From contig JAJDBU010000025.1 of assembly GCA_029261195.1 (NCBI GenBank), positions 40,874 through 104,873 on the forward strand: 64,000 bases of DNA, written 5' to 3'. Both the position numbers and the translations under genes were made by a program. The stretch comes from Nitrospirota bacterium (GTDB taxonomy: Bacteria; Nitrospirota; Nitrospiria; SBBL01; JAADHI01). Shown here piece by piece: positions 17,452 through 26,066 of this stretch. Numbering within the stretch: position 1 is the first letter of the stretch; each line of letters opens with the position of its first letter. The notes under the pieces are model-generated. The model saw only the letters and a list, made by a program, of their open reading frames with translations. It had not been told where the DNA came from and searched no databases.

Positions 17452-18237
17452 ATGATACGCGCATTATCGGTGGCAAGCACAGGCATGGCAGCACAGCAGT
17501 TGACCGTCGAGGTTATTGCGAACAACCTGGCCAATGTTTCAACAACCGGATTTAAAAAGAGCGCCTGGAACTTTCAGGACTTGCTCTACCACACGGTGAG
17601 GGCAGCGGGAACAACGACCGATGTCGGCACTACGCCCGTCGGCATCCAACTTGGATCGGGGGTCCGGGCCGTTTCCGTTCACCGCTCCTTTAAACAGGGT
17701 GATTTCAGGGAGACCGATAGCCCGCTTGACCTTGCCATTGAGGGAGAAGGTTTTTTTCAGGTGAGTCTTCCCGACGGAACAAGCGCTTATACGCGAACCG
17801 GTTCTTTTAAAATGGACAGTGAAGGCAATGTGGTCACCTCTGAGGGTTATCCGATTCTACCCAACATTTCGGTCCCCGCAAACACACAAACCCTGACCGT
17901 GGGTGCAAGTGGAGATGTCAGCGCTTTAACAGCAGGCAGTACAACAGCGACGGTTGTCGGAACGATTGAATTAGCTAGATTTATCAATCCGGCAGGATTG
18001 AACAGTTTAGGGAAAAATCTTTATCAGGAGACGGCTGCTTCGAGTTCACCGACAACAGGTACGCCCGGACTGGACGGTTTAGGTACGCTATTACAAGGGG
18101 CGCTCGAAGGCTCCAATGTCAATATCGCCGAAGAAATGGTTAGCATGATTGTGGCTCAAAGAGCCTATGAACTCAATTCAAAAGCCATTCAGACCTCTGA
18201 CGAAATGATGGGCATCGCCAATAATTTAAAACGGTAA
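17452..18237 (+). CDS. flgG: Flagellar distal rod protein FlgG
   Basis: FlgG forms the distal rod that crosses the periplasm. The 261-residue product begins MIRALSVASTGMAAQQLTVE, followed by VIANNLANVSTTGFKKSAWNF, and ends with EEMVSMIVAQRAYELNSKAI and QTSDEMMGIANNLKR. Length and motifs match the family closely. The ATG at 17452 has GGAGGG 8 bases upstream; an in-frame start at 17389 lies inside flgF and is rejected. The order flgF-flgG-flgA-flgH-flgI is conserved. Confidence 0.97.
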   Translation: MIRALSVASTGMAAQQLTVEVIANNLANVSTTGFKKSAWNFQDLLYHTVRAAGTTTDVGTTPVGIQLGSGVRAVSVHRSFKQGDFRETDSPLDLAIEGEGFFQVSLPDGTSAYTRTGSFKMDSEGNVVTSEGYPILPNISVPANTQTLTVGASGDVSALTAGSTTATVVGTIELARFINPAGLNSLGKNLYQETAASSSPTTGTPGLDGLGTLLQGALEGSNVNIAEEMVSMIVAQRAYELNSKAIQTSDEMMGIANNLKR

Positions 18238-18241
18238 AATT

Positions 18242-18964
18242 ATGAAAACAATTTTTATCATCATTTTTTTCTCCCTTTCCTTCTTCAATTTTATGGGGAT
18301 AGCGACGGCGGGTGCGACCACGCCACACGAAGTGATCTCGGCCCGTATCAATCGCTATGTCGCCAAAGCCCTTTCACTTCAAGCTTCTGATATTGAGATT
18401 GCAGAGTTGAAACCGGCAAGCGGGGCCAGACAACTCTTTCCAGGAAAAATCACGCATATCCGCCCGGCCAAGCCAGGAAAACTACTCGGGCGAGTCCTCT
18501 TTGCCGTGACGACGAAACAGGCGAGACGAAATACCTTTGTGCAATGGGTGCTGGCCGACATTGCCCGGATTCAAGAAGTCGTTGTAGCGACACAGTCCTT
18601 AAAGCGGCATCACGTCATCACAAGGGGTGATTTGGGCATTCAAAAAATCCGAATTCAAAATCGAGCAATACCCTACGCCACCGATCCGAATCACCTGCTC
18701 GGCCTCAGGATGATGCGTTCGATCAGAATGGGTCGGGCAATACGGACGGATCGTCTCGAAGAGGCCCCGGTCATTCTGCGAGGGGATCGCATCACACTCA
18801 GCTTACGTAGGGGGGGACTCTCTATTTCAACGACGGGGAAAGCGAAGGAAGACGGCCTTCAGGGCGCCTTGATCAAGGTCACCAATCTCGATTCAAGAAA
18901 AACGGTGATTGCAAAGGTCATCGGACCGGGCCATGTCCGTGTTGGCCCAATGAGGAGGGAGTAA
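18242..18964 (+). CDS. flgA: P-ring assembly chaperone FlgA
   Basis: FlgA is a periplasmic chaperone needed for P-ring (FlgI) assembly. The 240-residue product starts with a signal peptide (MKTIFIIIFFSLSFFNFMGI, cleavage near ATAGA) and carries the SAF-type C-terminal module from about residue 118 (LKRHHVITRGDLGIQKIRIQ, GLRMMRSIRMGRAIRTDRLE, ending IGPGHVRVGP). It starts 4 bp after flgG and ends 3 bp before flgH, so the genes are tightly packed. Confidence 0.9.
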   Translation: MKTIFIIIFFSLSFFNFMGIATAGATTPHEVISARINRYVAKALSLQASDIEIAELKPASGARQLFPGKITHIRPAKPGKLLGRVLFAVTTKQARRNTFVQWVLADIARIQEVVVATQSLKRHHVITRGDLGIQKIRIQNRAIPYATDPNHLLGLRMMRSIRMGRAIRTDRLEEAPVILRGDRITLSLRRGGLSISTTGKAKEDGLQGALIKVTNLDSRKTVIAKVIGPGHVRVGPMRRE

Positions 18965-18967
18965 GGC

Positions 18968-19717
18968 ATGCGTCCTGATCAGAACCCAATACTCGGAGGA
19001 AGCCTGTTCTTTTTGACGGCACTGCTTTTCATGACACTGCTGATGTCTGGCTGTTATTCGAGGGCCATTCAGGTCGTCGATGAAGAATCCCTCAAGGCAT
19101 CTGCCGAAGAAGAGGACGAGATAACCATTGCGCTCTCACAGGCAAGAGAATTACAAAACAAACAGCAAGTTCAAAATACCGGTTCTCTTTGGCATGGAAA
19201 TCAATCCAGAAGCTACTTTTTTCAGGATGCAAAGGCTGGCTTTATCGGAGACATTGTCACCGTGAAAATTGTTGAAAATGCAAAGGGTTCAAAAGACGCC
19301 AAAACAAAAACAGGCCGCTCCTCCAGTCTTTCCACATCAACCACTTCCTTCTTTGACACACCGGCAAACACATTGGCCGGTCTCGGAGCCGGAACGACCT
19401 TTTCAAACCAATTCGATGGTGACGGCGCGACAAGTCGAAGCGGTAGTCTAAGCGCAGAAGTCACGGCGGTTGTCACAGCGGTCTACCCCAATGGCAATCT
19501 GGCGATTAAAGGCAGACGAGAGGTCCTGATTAACCATGAAAAGGAATATATCTCTGTTAAAGGCATTATCCGACCGGAAGATGTCGGGCCGGGGAATACC
19601 GTCTTATCCAATGTCATCGCAGATGCAAAGATAGAATATTCAGGTTTAGGCGCGATCAGCGACAAACAAAGGCCAGGATGGTTGATGCGAGTGGTCGACA
19701 TGATCTGGCCGTTTTAG
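18968..19717 (+). CDS. flgH: Flagellar L-ring lipoprotein FlgH
   Basis: FlgH forms the outer-membrane L-ring bushing around the rod. The 249-residue product has a lipoprotein signal with lipobox LMSGC at about residues 25-29 and the conserved core: GSLWHGNQSRSYFFQDAKAG, GDIVTVKIVENAKGSKDA, SLSAEVTAVVTAVYPNGNL, IKGRREVLINHEKEYISVKG. It ends DMIWPF. This is direct evidence of an outer membrane. A palindromic element follows, before flgI. Confidence 0.96.
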   Translation: MRPDQNPILGGSLFFLTALLFMTLLMSGCYSRAIQVVDEESLKASAEEEDEITIALSQARELQNKQQVQNTGSLWHGNQSRSYFFQDAKAGFIGDIVTVKIVENAKGSKDAKTKTGRSSSLSTSTTSFFDTPANTLAGLGAGTTFSNQFDGDGATSRSGSLSAEVTAVVTAVYPNGNLAIKGRREVLINHEKEYISVKGIIRPEDVGPGNTVLSNVIADAKIEYSGLGAISDKQRPGWLMRVVDMIWPF

Positions 19718-19730
19718 GTCGAAATTTATG

Positions 19731-19863
19731 GTAGGGGCGAACCTGTGTGTTCGCCCTATGTTTGCCTGTCTGAAATGCGGGCGAACACATCGGTTCGCCC
19801 CTACATTTAAAACAAATGAACATAGGGCGAACGGATTGATATTGGGCGTATTGCAATACGCCC
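19731..19863. repeat. Palindromic element between flgH and flgI
   Basis: Arms 19731-19756 and 19779-19804 are complementary with 2 mismatches and have the same GTAGGGGCGA outer end as the element at 8511-8586. A further perfect 20-bp palindrome (GGGCGTATTGCAATACGCCC) lies at 19844-19863. The pair of hairpins sits inside the flagellar operon and would be transcribed; it may separate the stability or expression of flgF-flgH from flgI onwards. Confidence 0.75.
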
Positions 19864-19897
19864 CTGCCGTGATACGAAAAATATGAACAGGGAAAAT

Positions 19898-21055
19898 ATG
19901 AGACGACACGACAACGACAGACAACTCCCCCCCATCCCTTTGCTCCCCTTGATTTTCTTGTTATTTCTGGCCTGGGTGTTCTTCCCCACGAAGTCTGAAG
20001 GGGCGCGCATCAAGGATATCGCTTCCATCGAAGGCGTACGGGATAACTCCCTGATTGGCTATGGTTTGATCATCGGCTTAAACGGCACCGGCGATAAATC
20101 GGGCACCCTTTTTACCGTTCAAACCCTTTCCAGCATGTTAAATAAAATGGGCATCACGGTGGACGCCAAGTCGGTCAAAGTAAAAAATATCGCTGCGGTA
20201 ATGGTGACCACAAGACTTCCCCCCTTCATCCGCTCCGGGAGCCGACTGGATGTCAATGTTTCATCACTGGGCGATGCGACAAGTCTTCAGGGCGGCACCT
20301 TACTGATGACACCGCTAAAAGGGGCTGATCAAAATGTCTATGCCATCGCCCAGGGCCCGGTTTCGATCGGGGGTTTTATCGGTGGAGCGGGAGGAGATAC
20401 GACTCAGAAAAACCACCCGACCGCCGGAAGAATTGCAGGGGGCGCTTTGGTTGAAAAGGAAGTGCCCTTCAGTTTTGCGGAGATGGACAAATTCAAGATC
20501 GTTCTGAGGCGTCACGATTTTACAACAGCCCTGCGTCTTTCCAAGGTCATCAATGCCGCACTTGAGGCCGACACGCCCGGGCTGATCGCAGCACGCCCAA
20601 TCGACGCTGGAACCGTAGAGCTTCGAGTCAGCGAAGCCTATCAGGGTAGAGAGGTCTCCTTGATTGCCTTGATTGAAGGACTCGACGTTGCTGTTGACTA
20701 TCCGGCAAAAGTGGTTGTCAATGAACGAACCGGCACGATTGTCATGGGAGATCAGGTCCGAATTGCCGATGTCGCAATCGCTCACGGGAATTTAACGATT
20801 CGGGTCAAAACGGATTTACAGGTTTCTCAACCTCCGCCGCTTGCACCGAAGGGCGCCAAAACTGTTGTCGTACCCCAGCAGGAGACGGACGTCATCGAAG
20901 AAGATTCTAAAATTGTCTTCATGAGGGGGGGCACGACCATTGGCGATTTGATCCGGGGTTTGAATGCGATTGGCGTTACCCCGCGTGATCTCATTTCAAT
21001 CCTGCAGGCCATCAAGGCTGCGGGGGCGCTACATGCCGATTTGGAGATTCTATAA
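19898..21055 (+). CDS. flgI: Flagellar P-ring protein FlgI
   Basis: FlgI forms the P-ring in the peptidoglycan layer. The product (385 residues) has a signal region with a hydrophobic core (LPLIFLLFLAWVFF) and the highly conserved mature part: ARIKDIASIEGVRDNSLIGY, GLNGTGDKSGTLFTVQTLSS, VMVTTRLPPFIRSGSRLDVN, and the C-terminal VFMRGGTTIGDLIRGLNAIG followed by PRDLISILQAIKAAGALHA. The start was put at the ATG preceded by AGGGA; an ATG five codons upstream (19883) is also possible. Signature and length leave no doubt. Confidence 0.96.
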   Translation: MRRHDNDRQLPPIPLLPLIFLLFLAWVFFPTKSEGARIKDIASIEGVRDNSLIGYGLIIGLNGTGDKSGTLFTVQTLSSMLNKMGITVDAKSVKVKNIAAVMVTTRLPPFIRSGSRLDVNVSSLGDATSLQGGTLLMTPLKGADQNVYAIAQGPVSIGGFIGGAGGDTTQKNHPTAGRIAGGALVEKEVPFSFAEMDKFKIVLRRHDFTTALRLSKVINAALEADTPGLIAARPIDAGTVELRVSEAYQGREVSLIALIEGLDVAVDYPAKVVVNERTGTIVMGDQVRIADVAIAHGNLTIRVKTDLQVSQPPPLAPKGAKTVVVPQQETDVIEEDSKIVFMRGGTTIGDLIRGLNAIGVTPRDLISILQAIKAAGALHADLEIL

Positions 21056-21057
21056 TC

Positions 21058-21360
21058 ATGGATGAATTCAGCTTGCTTGCGATTTCTCGACCGAGGCCGG
21101 AAATTAAAAAATCAGAAAGTCCAAAACCCGGAAGTACAGAAAAAATAGATGACATCAACAAGGGCGCGAAGGCTTTTGAATCCTATTTTGTGCAGTCCCT
21201 CTTGAAAGAGATGAAAAAAGGGATTAAAAAAGAGGGAGGCTCAGGATATGGTGAGGGAATGTATCAGTCCATGTTTGATGAAGCCATTGCCAATAATATT
21301 GCAGAGCGTGGGGGCTTTGGTCTGGCAGATGTTCTCATTGAAAACTTATCAGATAAATAG
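21058..21360 (+). CDS. flgJ: Rod-binding protein, FlgJ N-terminal type
   Basis: A rod cap or scaffold protein that helps rod assembly in the periplasm. The 100-residue product matches only the N-terminal rod-binding domain of FlgJ (GAKAFESYFVQSLLKEMKKG, then YQSMFDEAIANNIAERGGFG). The C-terminal muramidase domain of the enterobacterial protein is absent, as in many phyla, so a separate peptidoglycan hydrolase would be needed; none lies in this operon. It starts 2 bp after the flgI stop. Confidence 0.9.
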   Translation: MDEFSLLAISRPRPEIKKSESPKPGSTEKIDDINKGAKAFESYFVQSLLKEMKKGIKKEGGSGYGEGMYQSMFDEAIANNIAERGGFGLADVLIENLSDK

Positions 21361-21405
21361 AAAGTATGCCGAATGAATCCCTCATTAAGGAGAGGGAGGG
21401 GCCAT

Positions 21406-21433
21406 TAAAGTTTTCAGACCAAGCGACCGATAG
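21406..21433 (+). promoter_or_regulatory. Sigma-28 promoter of the flgM operon
   Basis: TAAAGTTT, 12 bases, then CCGATAG. It resembles the flagellin promoter of this window, with one base more spacing and one mismatch in the -10 box. It lies 30 bp before the flgM start, where a late-class flagellar promoter is expected. Confidence 0.65.
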
Positions 21434-21462
21434 AGCAAGGGTATGATTCTTAGGAGAAAATT

Positions 21463-21783
21463 ATGAAGATACCAGATCAAGACATCGGAAGACATATGGA
21501 AAAGGCGCTGTCGGGCCTCAAGGGTCCGGCAAAGCCGCTTGAAGGAAAGAATGCTAAACCTGCTACAGAGCAAAGTCCCGCTCCCGCCACAGACCAGGTC
21601 CATATTTCAGGAAAAGCGAGGGATGTTCAGCGTTTAAATCAACTCGTGACCGAAGTGCCCGATGTCCGGGCAGGCAAGGTCGAGGCGCTTCAGAAACAGA
21701 TTGCGGCGGGAACTTACGGCGCCGACGGCAGGGCCATTGCTGAAAAGATGGTCGAATCGACCCTTCTGGACAAGGTTTTATAA
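21463..21783 (+). CDS. flgM: Anti-sigma-28 factor FlgM
   Basis: FlgM holds sigma-28 inactive until it is exported through the completed hook. The 106-residue product has the family layout: a disordered, Pro/Ala-rich N-terminal half, and a C-terminal half with the sigma-binding helices (TDQVHISGKARDVQRLNQLV, VRAGKVEALQKQIAAGTYG, IAEKMVESTLLDKVL). AGGAG precedes the ATG. It opens the flgM-flgN-flgK-flgL operon under a sigma-28-like promoter, so FlgM would limit its own synthesis. Confidence 0.93.
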   Translation: MKIPDQDIGRHMEKALSGLKGPAKPLEGKNAKPATEQSPAPATDQVHISGKARDVQRLNQLVTEVPDVRAGKVEALQKQIAAGTYGADGRAIAEKMVESTLLDKVL

Positions 21784-21786
21784 AAA

Positions 21787-22299
21787 ATGATCATTGCAGC
21801 AACAACAGGTATTGCTGAGACCGACATGCTTGCACTTTGTACTATCCTTGAAGAAATGGTGAGTGCTTCCAAAAAATTGATCGTCCTGCTTCAGGATGAA
21901 AAGCGGCACATCATTGAAGGCGAAGTCGACCGCTTGCTGAAGTTAAGTAGTGAGAAAGAGACAGTAATTCAGTATCTGGCCAGACTGAATCAGGATCGAA
22001 TCGCAGTGCTTCAGCTCAGCGACAGAAACGACCCGCCTCCCACTCTCAGGGACCTGATTCCACTTTGCCCCGATATTTATCAAAACCGTCTCCGGACTGC
22101 GCATCTGCGGCTTGAGGCCTTGAGCGCCGGAATCAACGAGCTGAATCAGATGAACGGCCTTTTGACCGACCGGGTGCTCCGGCAGATTGCCGGCCTTCTG
22201 GGCGTTCTGGGCCATCTTAATACCGCAGGTTCCACCTATGCGCAGAGCGGAACAATGCAGACCCTGCCCACAGGCGGCAGGACGCTCGGAAAGGGCTAA
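21787..22299 (+). CDS. flgN: Flagellar export chaperone FlgN
   Basis: FlgN is the cytoplasmic chaperone for the hook-associated proteins FlgK and FlgL. The 170-residue product is predicted to be almost entirely helical (LCTILEEMVSASKKLIVLLQ, EVDRLLKLSSEKETVIQYLA, then LRTAHLRLEALSAGINELNQ). Sequence conservation in this family is low, so the call rests on length, helical pattern and position: 3 bp after flgM and 3 bp before flgK. Confidence 0.85.
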   Translation: MIIAATTGIAETDMLALCTILEEMVSASKKLIVLLQDEKRHIIEGEVDRLLKLSSEKETVIQYLARLNQDRIAVLQLSDRNDPPPTLRDLIPLCPDIYQNRLRTAHLRLEALSAGINELNQMNGLLTDRVLRQIAGLLGVLGHLNTAGSTYAQSGTMQTLPTGGRTLGKG

Positions 22300-22302
22300 A
22301 TA

Positions 22303-23952
22303 ATGGCGGGCATCTCAGGCATATTCAATATTGGTCGCTCCTCCCTGTTTTCAAATAAAAAAGCGCTGGAAGTCACCTCCCACAATATTGCTAATATGAA
22401 TACTCCCGGTTATGCCCGGCAAGAAGCCATTTTAACGACAAGCCCGCCTCGAAACAGCAGCCCCGGCCAGTTCGGAACCGGAGTGCAGGTCAAAGAGGTC
22501 AAACGCTATATCGACCGCTTTGTCGAACAGCAGATCACCGCCGGTGAATCAAAGTTCGGTCGCTTTCAGGCAGAAGAGAAGCTCCTTCGTCGGATTGAAG
22601 CCACCTTGAGCGATGCCCAGGGCACCGGAATCAATCAGGCCTTCAATAATTTTTTCGCCGCATTAAACGATGTCGCCAACAACCCTGAGGATCATTCCGC
22701 TCGTGTTGCCCTGATTGAACAATCAAAAGGACTATCACAGCGTATTGCAACGACAGACCGGCAATTTCAGGAAATCCAAAGCGATATCAACGCCGAAGTC
22801 GTCTCTACCCTTGATGACGTCAATCTCCTGGTCAAACAGATTACCGCCTTGAATGTTGAGGTAAAACAAGCGCAGTTTTCCGGACAGAATGCCAATGATC
22901 TCCGCGATCAGCGGCAAGGTCTTGTCAATGAATTGGCGTCAAAGATCGATATCCGTACCCTTGAAAACGACAAGGGCCAGATGACGATATTTGTCGGAGG
23001 CGGCAAGGCCATCGTGGAGGGAGAACTGAGTGGCAGTCTGCGCGGCATCTTCTCTGCGGACAATCAGGGTAAGGTCAATGTTTCCTTTGTCTCCTCCACG
23101 GGCACAGTCAGCGATATCAATTCAAAACTTGCAGGTGGCAGTCTCCAGGGCCTGGTCAACTTAAGAGACACGGTCGTGCCCGGTTTTACCGACACACTAG
23201 ATCAACTGGTCGCCGGAGTCAGCAATGAGGTCAATCAGATCCATCGCGCAGGTTTCGGCCTTGACGGATCGACAGGGAATGACTTTTTTTCGCCTTTGAG
23301 CCCTTCAGCGACCGCTCTGTCTACAAATACCGGATCGGCTGTGGTAAGCGTCACCGTGAGTACAGCGACCGCCCTCACCTTCGATGCATATGATCTTAGT
23401 TTTGCAGGGAGCAATCTTACCCTCAGCAATCGGGACAGCGGCACATCCACAACCCTTGCCTATTCCGATCCGACAACCGTCACTTTTGAAGGACTTGATG
23501 TCGCCATCAGCGGTGCGCCGGTAGCGGGAGACCTCTTTAGCGTCAGTGCCCACAAAGGATCTGCGGGAAAAATGTCCGTCCTCCAGACCGATCCGAATCG
23601 TATCGCGGCCTCATCGACGGCGGCAGGTGCGCCGGGCAATAATGACAATGCCCTTCTCCTAGCTGCGATACAGGACAAGTCGATTTCCGGCTTGGGTTCG
23701 ACAACAGTTCAAGGCTTCTACAGTCGTTTAACAGGGGATATCGGTGCACAATCCGCAACGGCAGGCCGAAACGCTGCCGTCGAGACAGCCATTAAAAGCC
23801 AACTGAGTAATTTGAGAGAAGAGACCTCGGGGGTCTCACTCGACGAAGAAATGTCCAACATCATCAAATTCCAGCGTGCCTTTGAAGCCTCTTCAAGAAT
23901 CATTACGATGGCGGATGAACTCACCCAGACTATTCTGGGCATGTTGAGATGA
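22303..23952 (+). CDS. flgK: Hook-filament junction protein FlgK
   Basis: FlgK joins the hook to the filament. The 549-residue product has the conserved N-terminus (NIGRSSLFSNKKALEVTSHN, then IANMNTPGYARQEAIL), coiled-coil stretches around residues 100-220, a variable middle rich in Ser/Thr (about 335-450), and the C-terminal helix typical of axial proteins (GVSLDEEMSNIIKFQRAFEA, then SSRIITMADELTQTILGMLR). It is followed 31 bp later by flgL. Confidence 0.95.
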   Translation: MAGISGIFNIGRSSLFSNKKALEVTSHNIANMNTPGYARQEAILTTSPPRNSSPGQFGTGVQVKEVKRYIDRFVEQQITAGESKFGRFQAEEKLLRRIEATLSDAQGTGINQAFNNFFAALNDVANNPEDHSARVALIEQSKGLSQRIATTDRQFQEIQSDINAEVVSTLDDVNLLVKQITALNVEVKQAQFSGQNANDLRDQRQGLVNELASKIDIRTLENDKGQMTIFVGGGKAIVEGELSGSLRGIFSADNQGKVNVSFVSSTGTVSDINSKLAGGSLQGLVNLRDTVVPGFTDTLDQLVAGVSNEVNQIHRAGFGLDGSTGNDFFSPLSPSATALSTNTGSAVVSVTVSTATALTFDAYDLSFAGSNLTLSNRDSGTSTTLAYSDPTTVTFEGLDVAISGAPVAGDLFSVSAHKGSAGKMSVLQTDPNRIAASSTAAGAPGNNDNALLLAAIQDKSISGLGSTTVQGFYSRLTGDIGAQSATAGRNAAVETAIKSQLSNLREETSGVSLDEEMSNIIKFQRAFEASSRIITMADELTQTILGMLR

Positions 23953-23983
23953 AGGCCTTGGAATATTGAGGTAAAGGAGCGCT

Positions 23984-25213
23984 ATGCGGGTTTCAGACCG
24001 GATGTTTTTTAATGCAATTTCTGCTCGGATGCAACAGCAGAACGGGCAGCTTTTGCGCATTCAGGAGCAGATGGCGACGGGAAAAAGGATCAATCGCCCC
24101 TCAGACGATCCGCTCGCCCAGGCTGCCATCATCAGAAACAATCAAAGCCTTTCTGAAGTCGACCAGTTTCTCCGCAATATCACACAGGCGGACACGGCAT
24201 TGTCCTTTGGAGAGTCGGCCTTGCAGTCGCTTGAAGGTCAATTGCTCCGGGCGCGTGAACTCGCCACACAAGCCGCCAACGCCACCTATACTGCTGCCGA
24301 TCGGATCAACATTGCCAAGGAAGTGAAGGAGCTTTACGATCAACTTGTGGGGGTGGCCAATTCCTCACAGGGTGGACGATACATCTTCGCCGGAGATAAA
24401 ACGGCTACCACTCCCTTTGTGAGGCAGGGCAACACCACCGGGACAGCCGTCACGGTGACGCCGGGATCTCCGGTGACGATTGTCACCGGAACAAACGATC
24501 AGTTAACGTTTTCACTTGATGGCACAACATCGACAATTACGCTTCCAGCCGGAGCCAATACCAGTGGTGCAGCCCTTGCCACAATGCTGCAAACGGCGAT
24601 CAATTCAGATGCAAGCTTGAGCGCTGCAAACTTAAGCGCCACCGTCACCTTCGAAACCGACCATCTTGTGGTTCAGTCCAATGCCATCGGCGTCACATCC
24701 AACGCAAATATCACCGGCGGAACGGCCCAGACGATATTAGGCCTTTCGGGGGGCGTCAACCGACCCGCCGGGACCTATGTCGGGGATTCCGGAGAATCCG
24801 GTATCGCCATCGACAAAAACAACACCGTCATCAAAAATATTCCGGGTGATCGGCTGATCATCGGAGCAGGTGGCGGAACAAATATCCTGGCAGCGATTGG
24901 CGGGCTTCAAAGCGCTCTGGAGACGAATAATGTAACGGGGATTCAAAGCGCTTTGACAAATATAAGCCAGTCAAGTGAGCAAATCAGCAATGGGCGGGTC
25001 ACCATCGGTTCCAGACTCAACCGGATTTCAAGGACTGCCGACATGCTTGAAGATTTCAAAGTCGTTGTGACACGGCTGAAATCGGATCAGGAGGATGTCG
25101 ATCTCAGCAAAGCGATTTCAGAACTGGTGCTCCAGCAGAACGCCTTGGAGGCAAGCCGGTCCTTAGCCTCAAGGGTCTTTACCGCACCCACACTCATGGA
25201 CTTTTTGAGATAG
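23984..25213 (+). CDS. flgL: Hook-filament junction protein FlgL
   Basis: FlgL is the second junction protein, next to flagellin. The 409-residue product begins MRVSDRMFFNAISARMQQQN and shows MATGKRINRPSDDPLAQAAI, which marks flagellin-like proteins. The C-terminal helix is DLSKAISELVLQQNALEASR followed by SLASRVFTAPTLMDFLR. The middle (about 150-290) has a Thr/Val-rich insertion similar to the IN modules. AAAGGAG precedes the ATG by 6 bases. Confidence 0.95.
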   Translation: MRVSDRMFFNAISARMQQQNGQLLRIQEQMATGKRINRPSDDPLAQAAIIRNNQSLSEVDQFLRNITQADTALSFGESALQSLEGQLLRARELATQAANATYTAADRINIAKEVKELYDQLVGVANSSQGGRYIFAGDKTATTPFVRQGNTTGTAVTVTPGSPVTIVTGTNDQLTFSLDGTTSTITLPAGANTSGAALATMLQTAINSDASLSAANLSATVTFETDHLVVQSNAIGVTSNANITGGTAQTILGLSGGVNRPAGTYVGDSGESGIAIDKNNTVIKNIPGDRLIIGAGGGTNILAAIGGLQSALETNNVTGIQSALTNISQSSEQISNGRVTIGSRLNRISRTADMLEDFKVVVTRLKSDQEDVDLSKAISELVLQQNALEASRSLASRVFTAPTLMDFLR

Positions 25214-25235
25214 TAGTGAGCACATAATCTTAATC

Positions 25236-25306
25236 GTCATTCCCGCATGTTCCTAGCGGGAATCTATTAGTTGAATGACGTGGATTCCCGCCTTCGCGGG
25301 AATGAC
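25236..25306. repeat. GTCATTCCCGC palindromic intergenic element
   Basis: GTCATTCCCGC (25236-25246) and GCGGGAATGAC (25296-25306) are perfect outer arms; the inner part has further complementary GCGGGAATC / GGATTCCCGC pieces. Elements of this type are scattered through many bacterial genomes and are usually non-autonomous. This one separates flgL from csrA. Confidence 0.7.
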
Positions 25307-25347
25307 ACATGAGTCACATCACTTTTTAAGAAGATAGGTGGAACCCT

Positions 25348-25623
25348 ATGCTGGTCCTGACACGGAAGTTGGGCGAAAAGATTTCGATTGGAAACGGAAT
25401 CATGGTGGTTGTGACGGAAATTCGCGGCAACCATGTGAAACTGGGTGTTGAGGCGCCTAAAGAGGTCAGCATCTATCGTGAAGAGGTTCTGAGGCGGACG
25501 ATAGAGGAAAACAAAGCCGCAGCGACTGGCGACCTGCAGGAACTTCAAGGTCTGCTGGACTCAGGCCAGCTCGGCAAGCTCAAAACCGGGAATAAGGAGT
25601 TGAACAAGTGCTTGAAGAAGTGA
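25348..25623 (+). CDS. csrA: Carbon storage regulator CsrA with extended C-terminus
   Basis: CsrA binds GGA motifs in leader RNAs and blocks translation. Residues 1-60 are canonical ([40 protein letters not shown]), with Arg46-equivalent residues and the LTRK N-terminus needed for RNA binding. The product is 91 residues, about 20-30 more than usual, with a polar C-terminal tail (about 62-91, rich in Gly, Leu, Lys). AGGTGGA lies before the ATG. It overlaps the fliW start by 16 bases; CsrA-FliW coupling is typical where FliW sequesters CsrA. Confidence 0.94.
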   Translation: MLVLTRKLGEKISIGNGIMVVVTEIRGNHVKLGVEAPKEVSIYREEVLRRTIEENKAAATGDLQELQGLLDSGQLGKLKTGNKELNKCLKK

Positions 25624-26060
25624 ATGTCGATATTGAGCGTAGTACATGCGAACAGCCGGAGCCTTTAGATCCGGAATATTGTATCCGCTTTCAGAGCGGG
25701 ATCTTAGGCTTCCCGACCATCACAAACTATCTCCTGATTGCCTATGAAGAGGGGCAGTCCTTTTTCCGTCTTCAGGCAGCGGATCAAGACGACTTAGGCT
25801 TCGTTGTCATTGACCCCCTTTCATTCGCTCCCGATTATCAGCCGAAATTTTCCAAATCCGACCTTGAAAGCCTTAAGATCACCGATCCTGAATCAATGGT
25901 TCTCTTAGCGATCGTCAGCATTCCGAAAGACGAGCCGAGTGCAATGACCGCCAACCTGATGTCCCCCCTGGTCATCAATGCGCGATTACGAAAGGGCAAA
26001 CAAATCGTCTTGAGCAATTCAGAGTATGCCATCCGTGAAGCGATTATTAAAACGGCTTAG
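25608..26060 (+). CDS. fliW: Flagellar assembly factor FliW
   Basis: FliW binds flagellin and CsrA in turn: when flagellin is exported, free FliW removes CsrA from the flagellin mRNA. The 150-residue product has the family signature ([60 protein letters not shown], then [12 protein letters not shown]). The start is GTG at 25608, within the end of csrA, with AAGGAG upstream. Ends in TAG, after which an open frame continues in the same phase (next entry). Confidence 0.94.
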   Translation: MLEEVNVDIERSTCEQPEPLDPEYCIRFQSGILGFPTITNYLLIAYEEGQSFFRLQAADQDDLGFVVIDPLSFAPDYQPKFSKSDLESLKITDPESMVLLAIVSIPKDEPSAMTANLMSPLVINARLRKGKQIVLSNSEYAIREAIIKTA

Positions 26061-26066
26061 GTTGAT

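Noticed and set aside
20315..20785. 156-codon minus-strand frame
   Set aside because: Antisense to flgI, which is certain; no domain.
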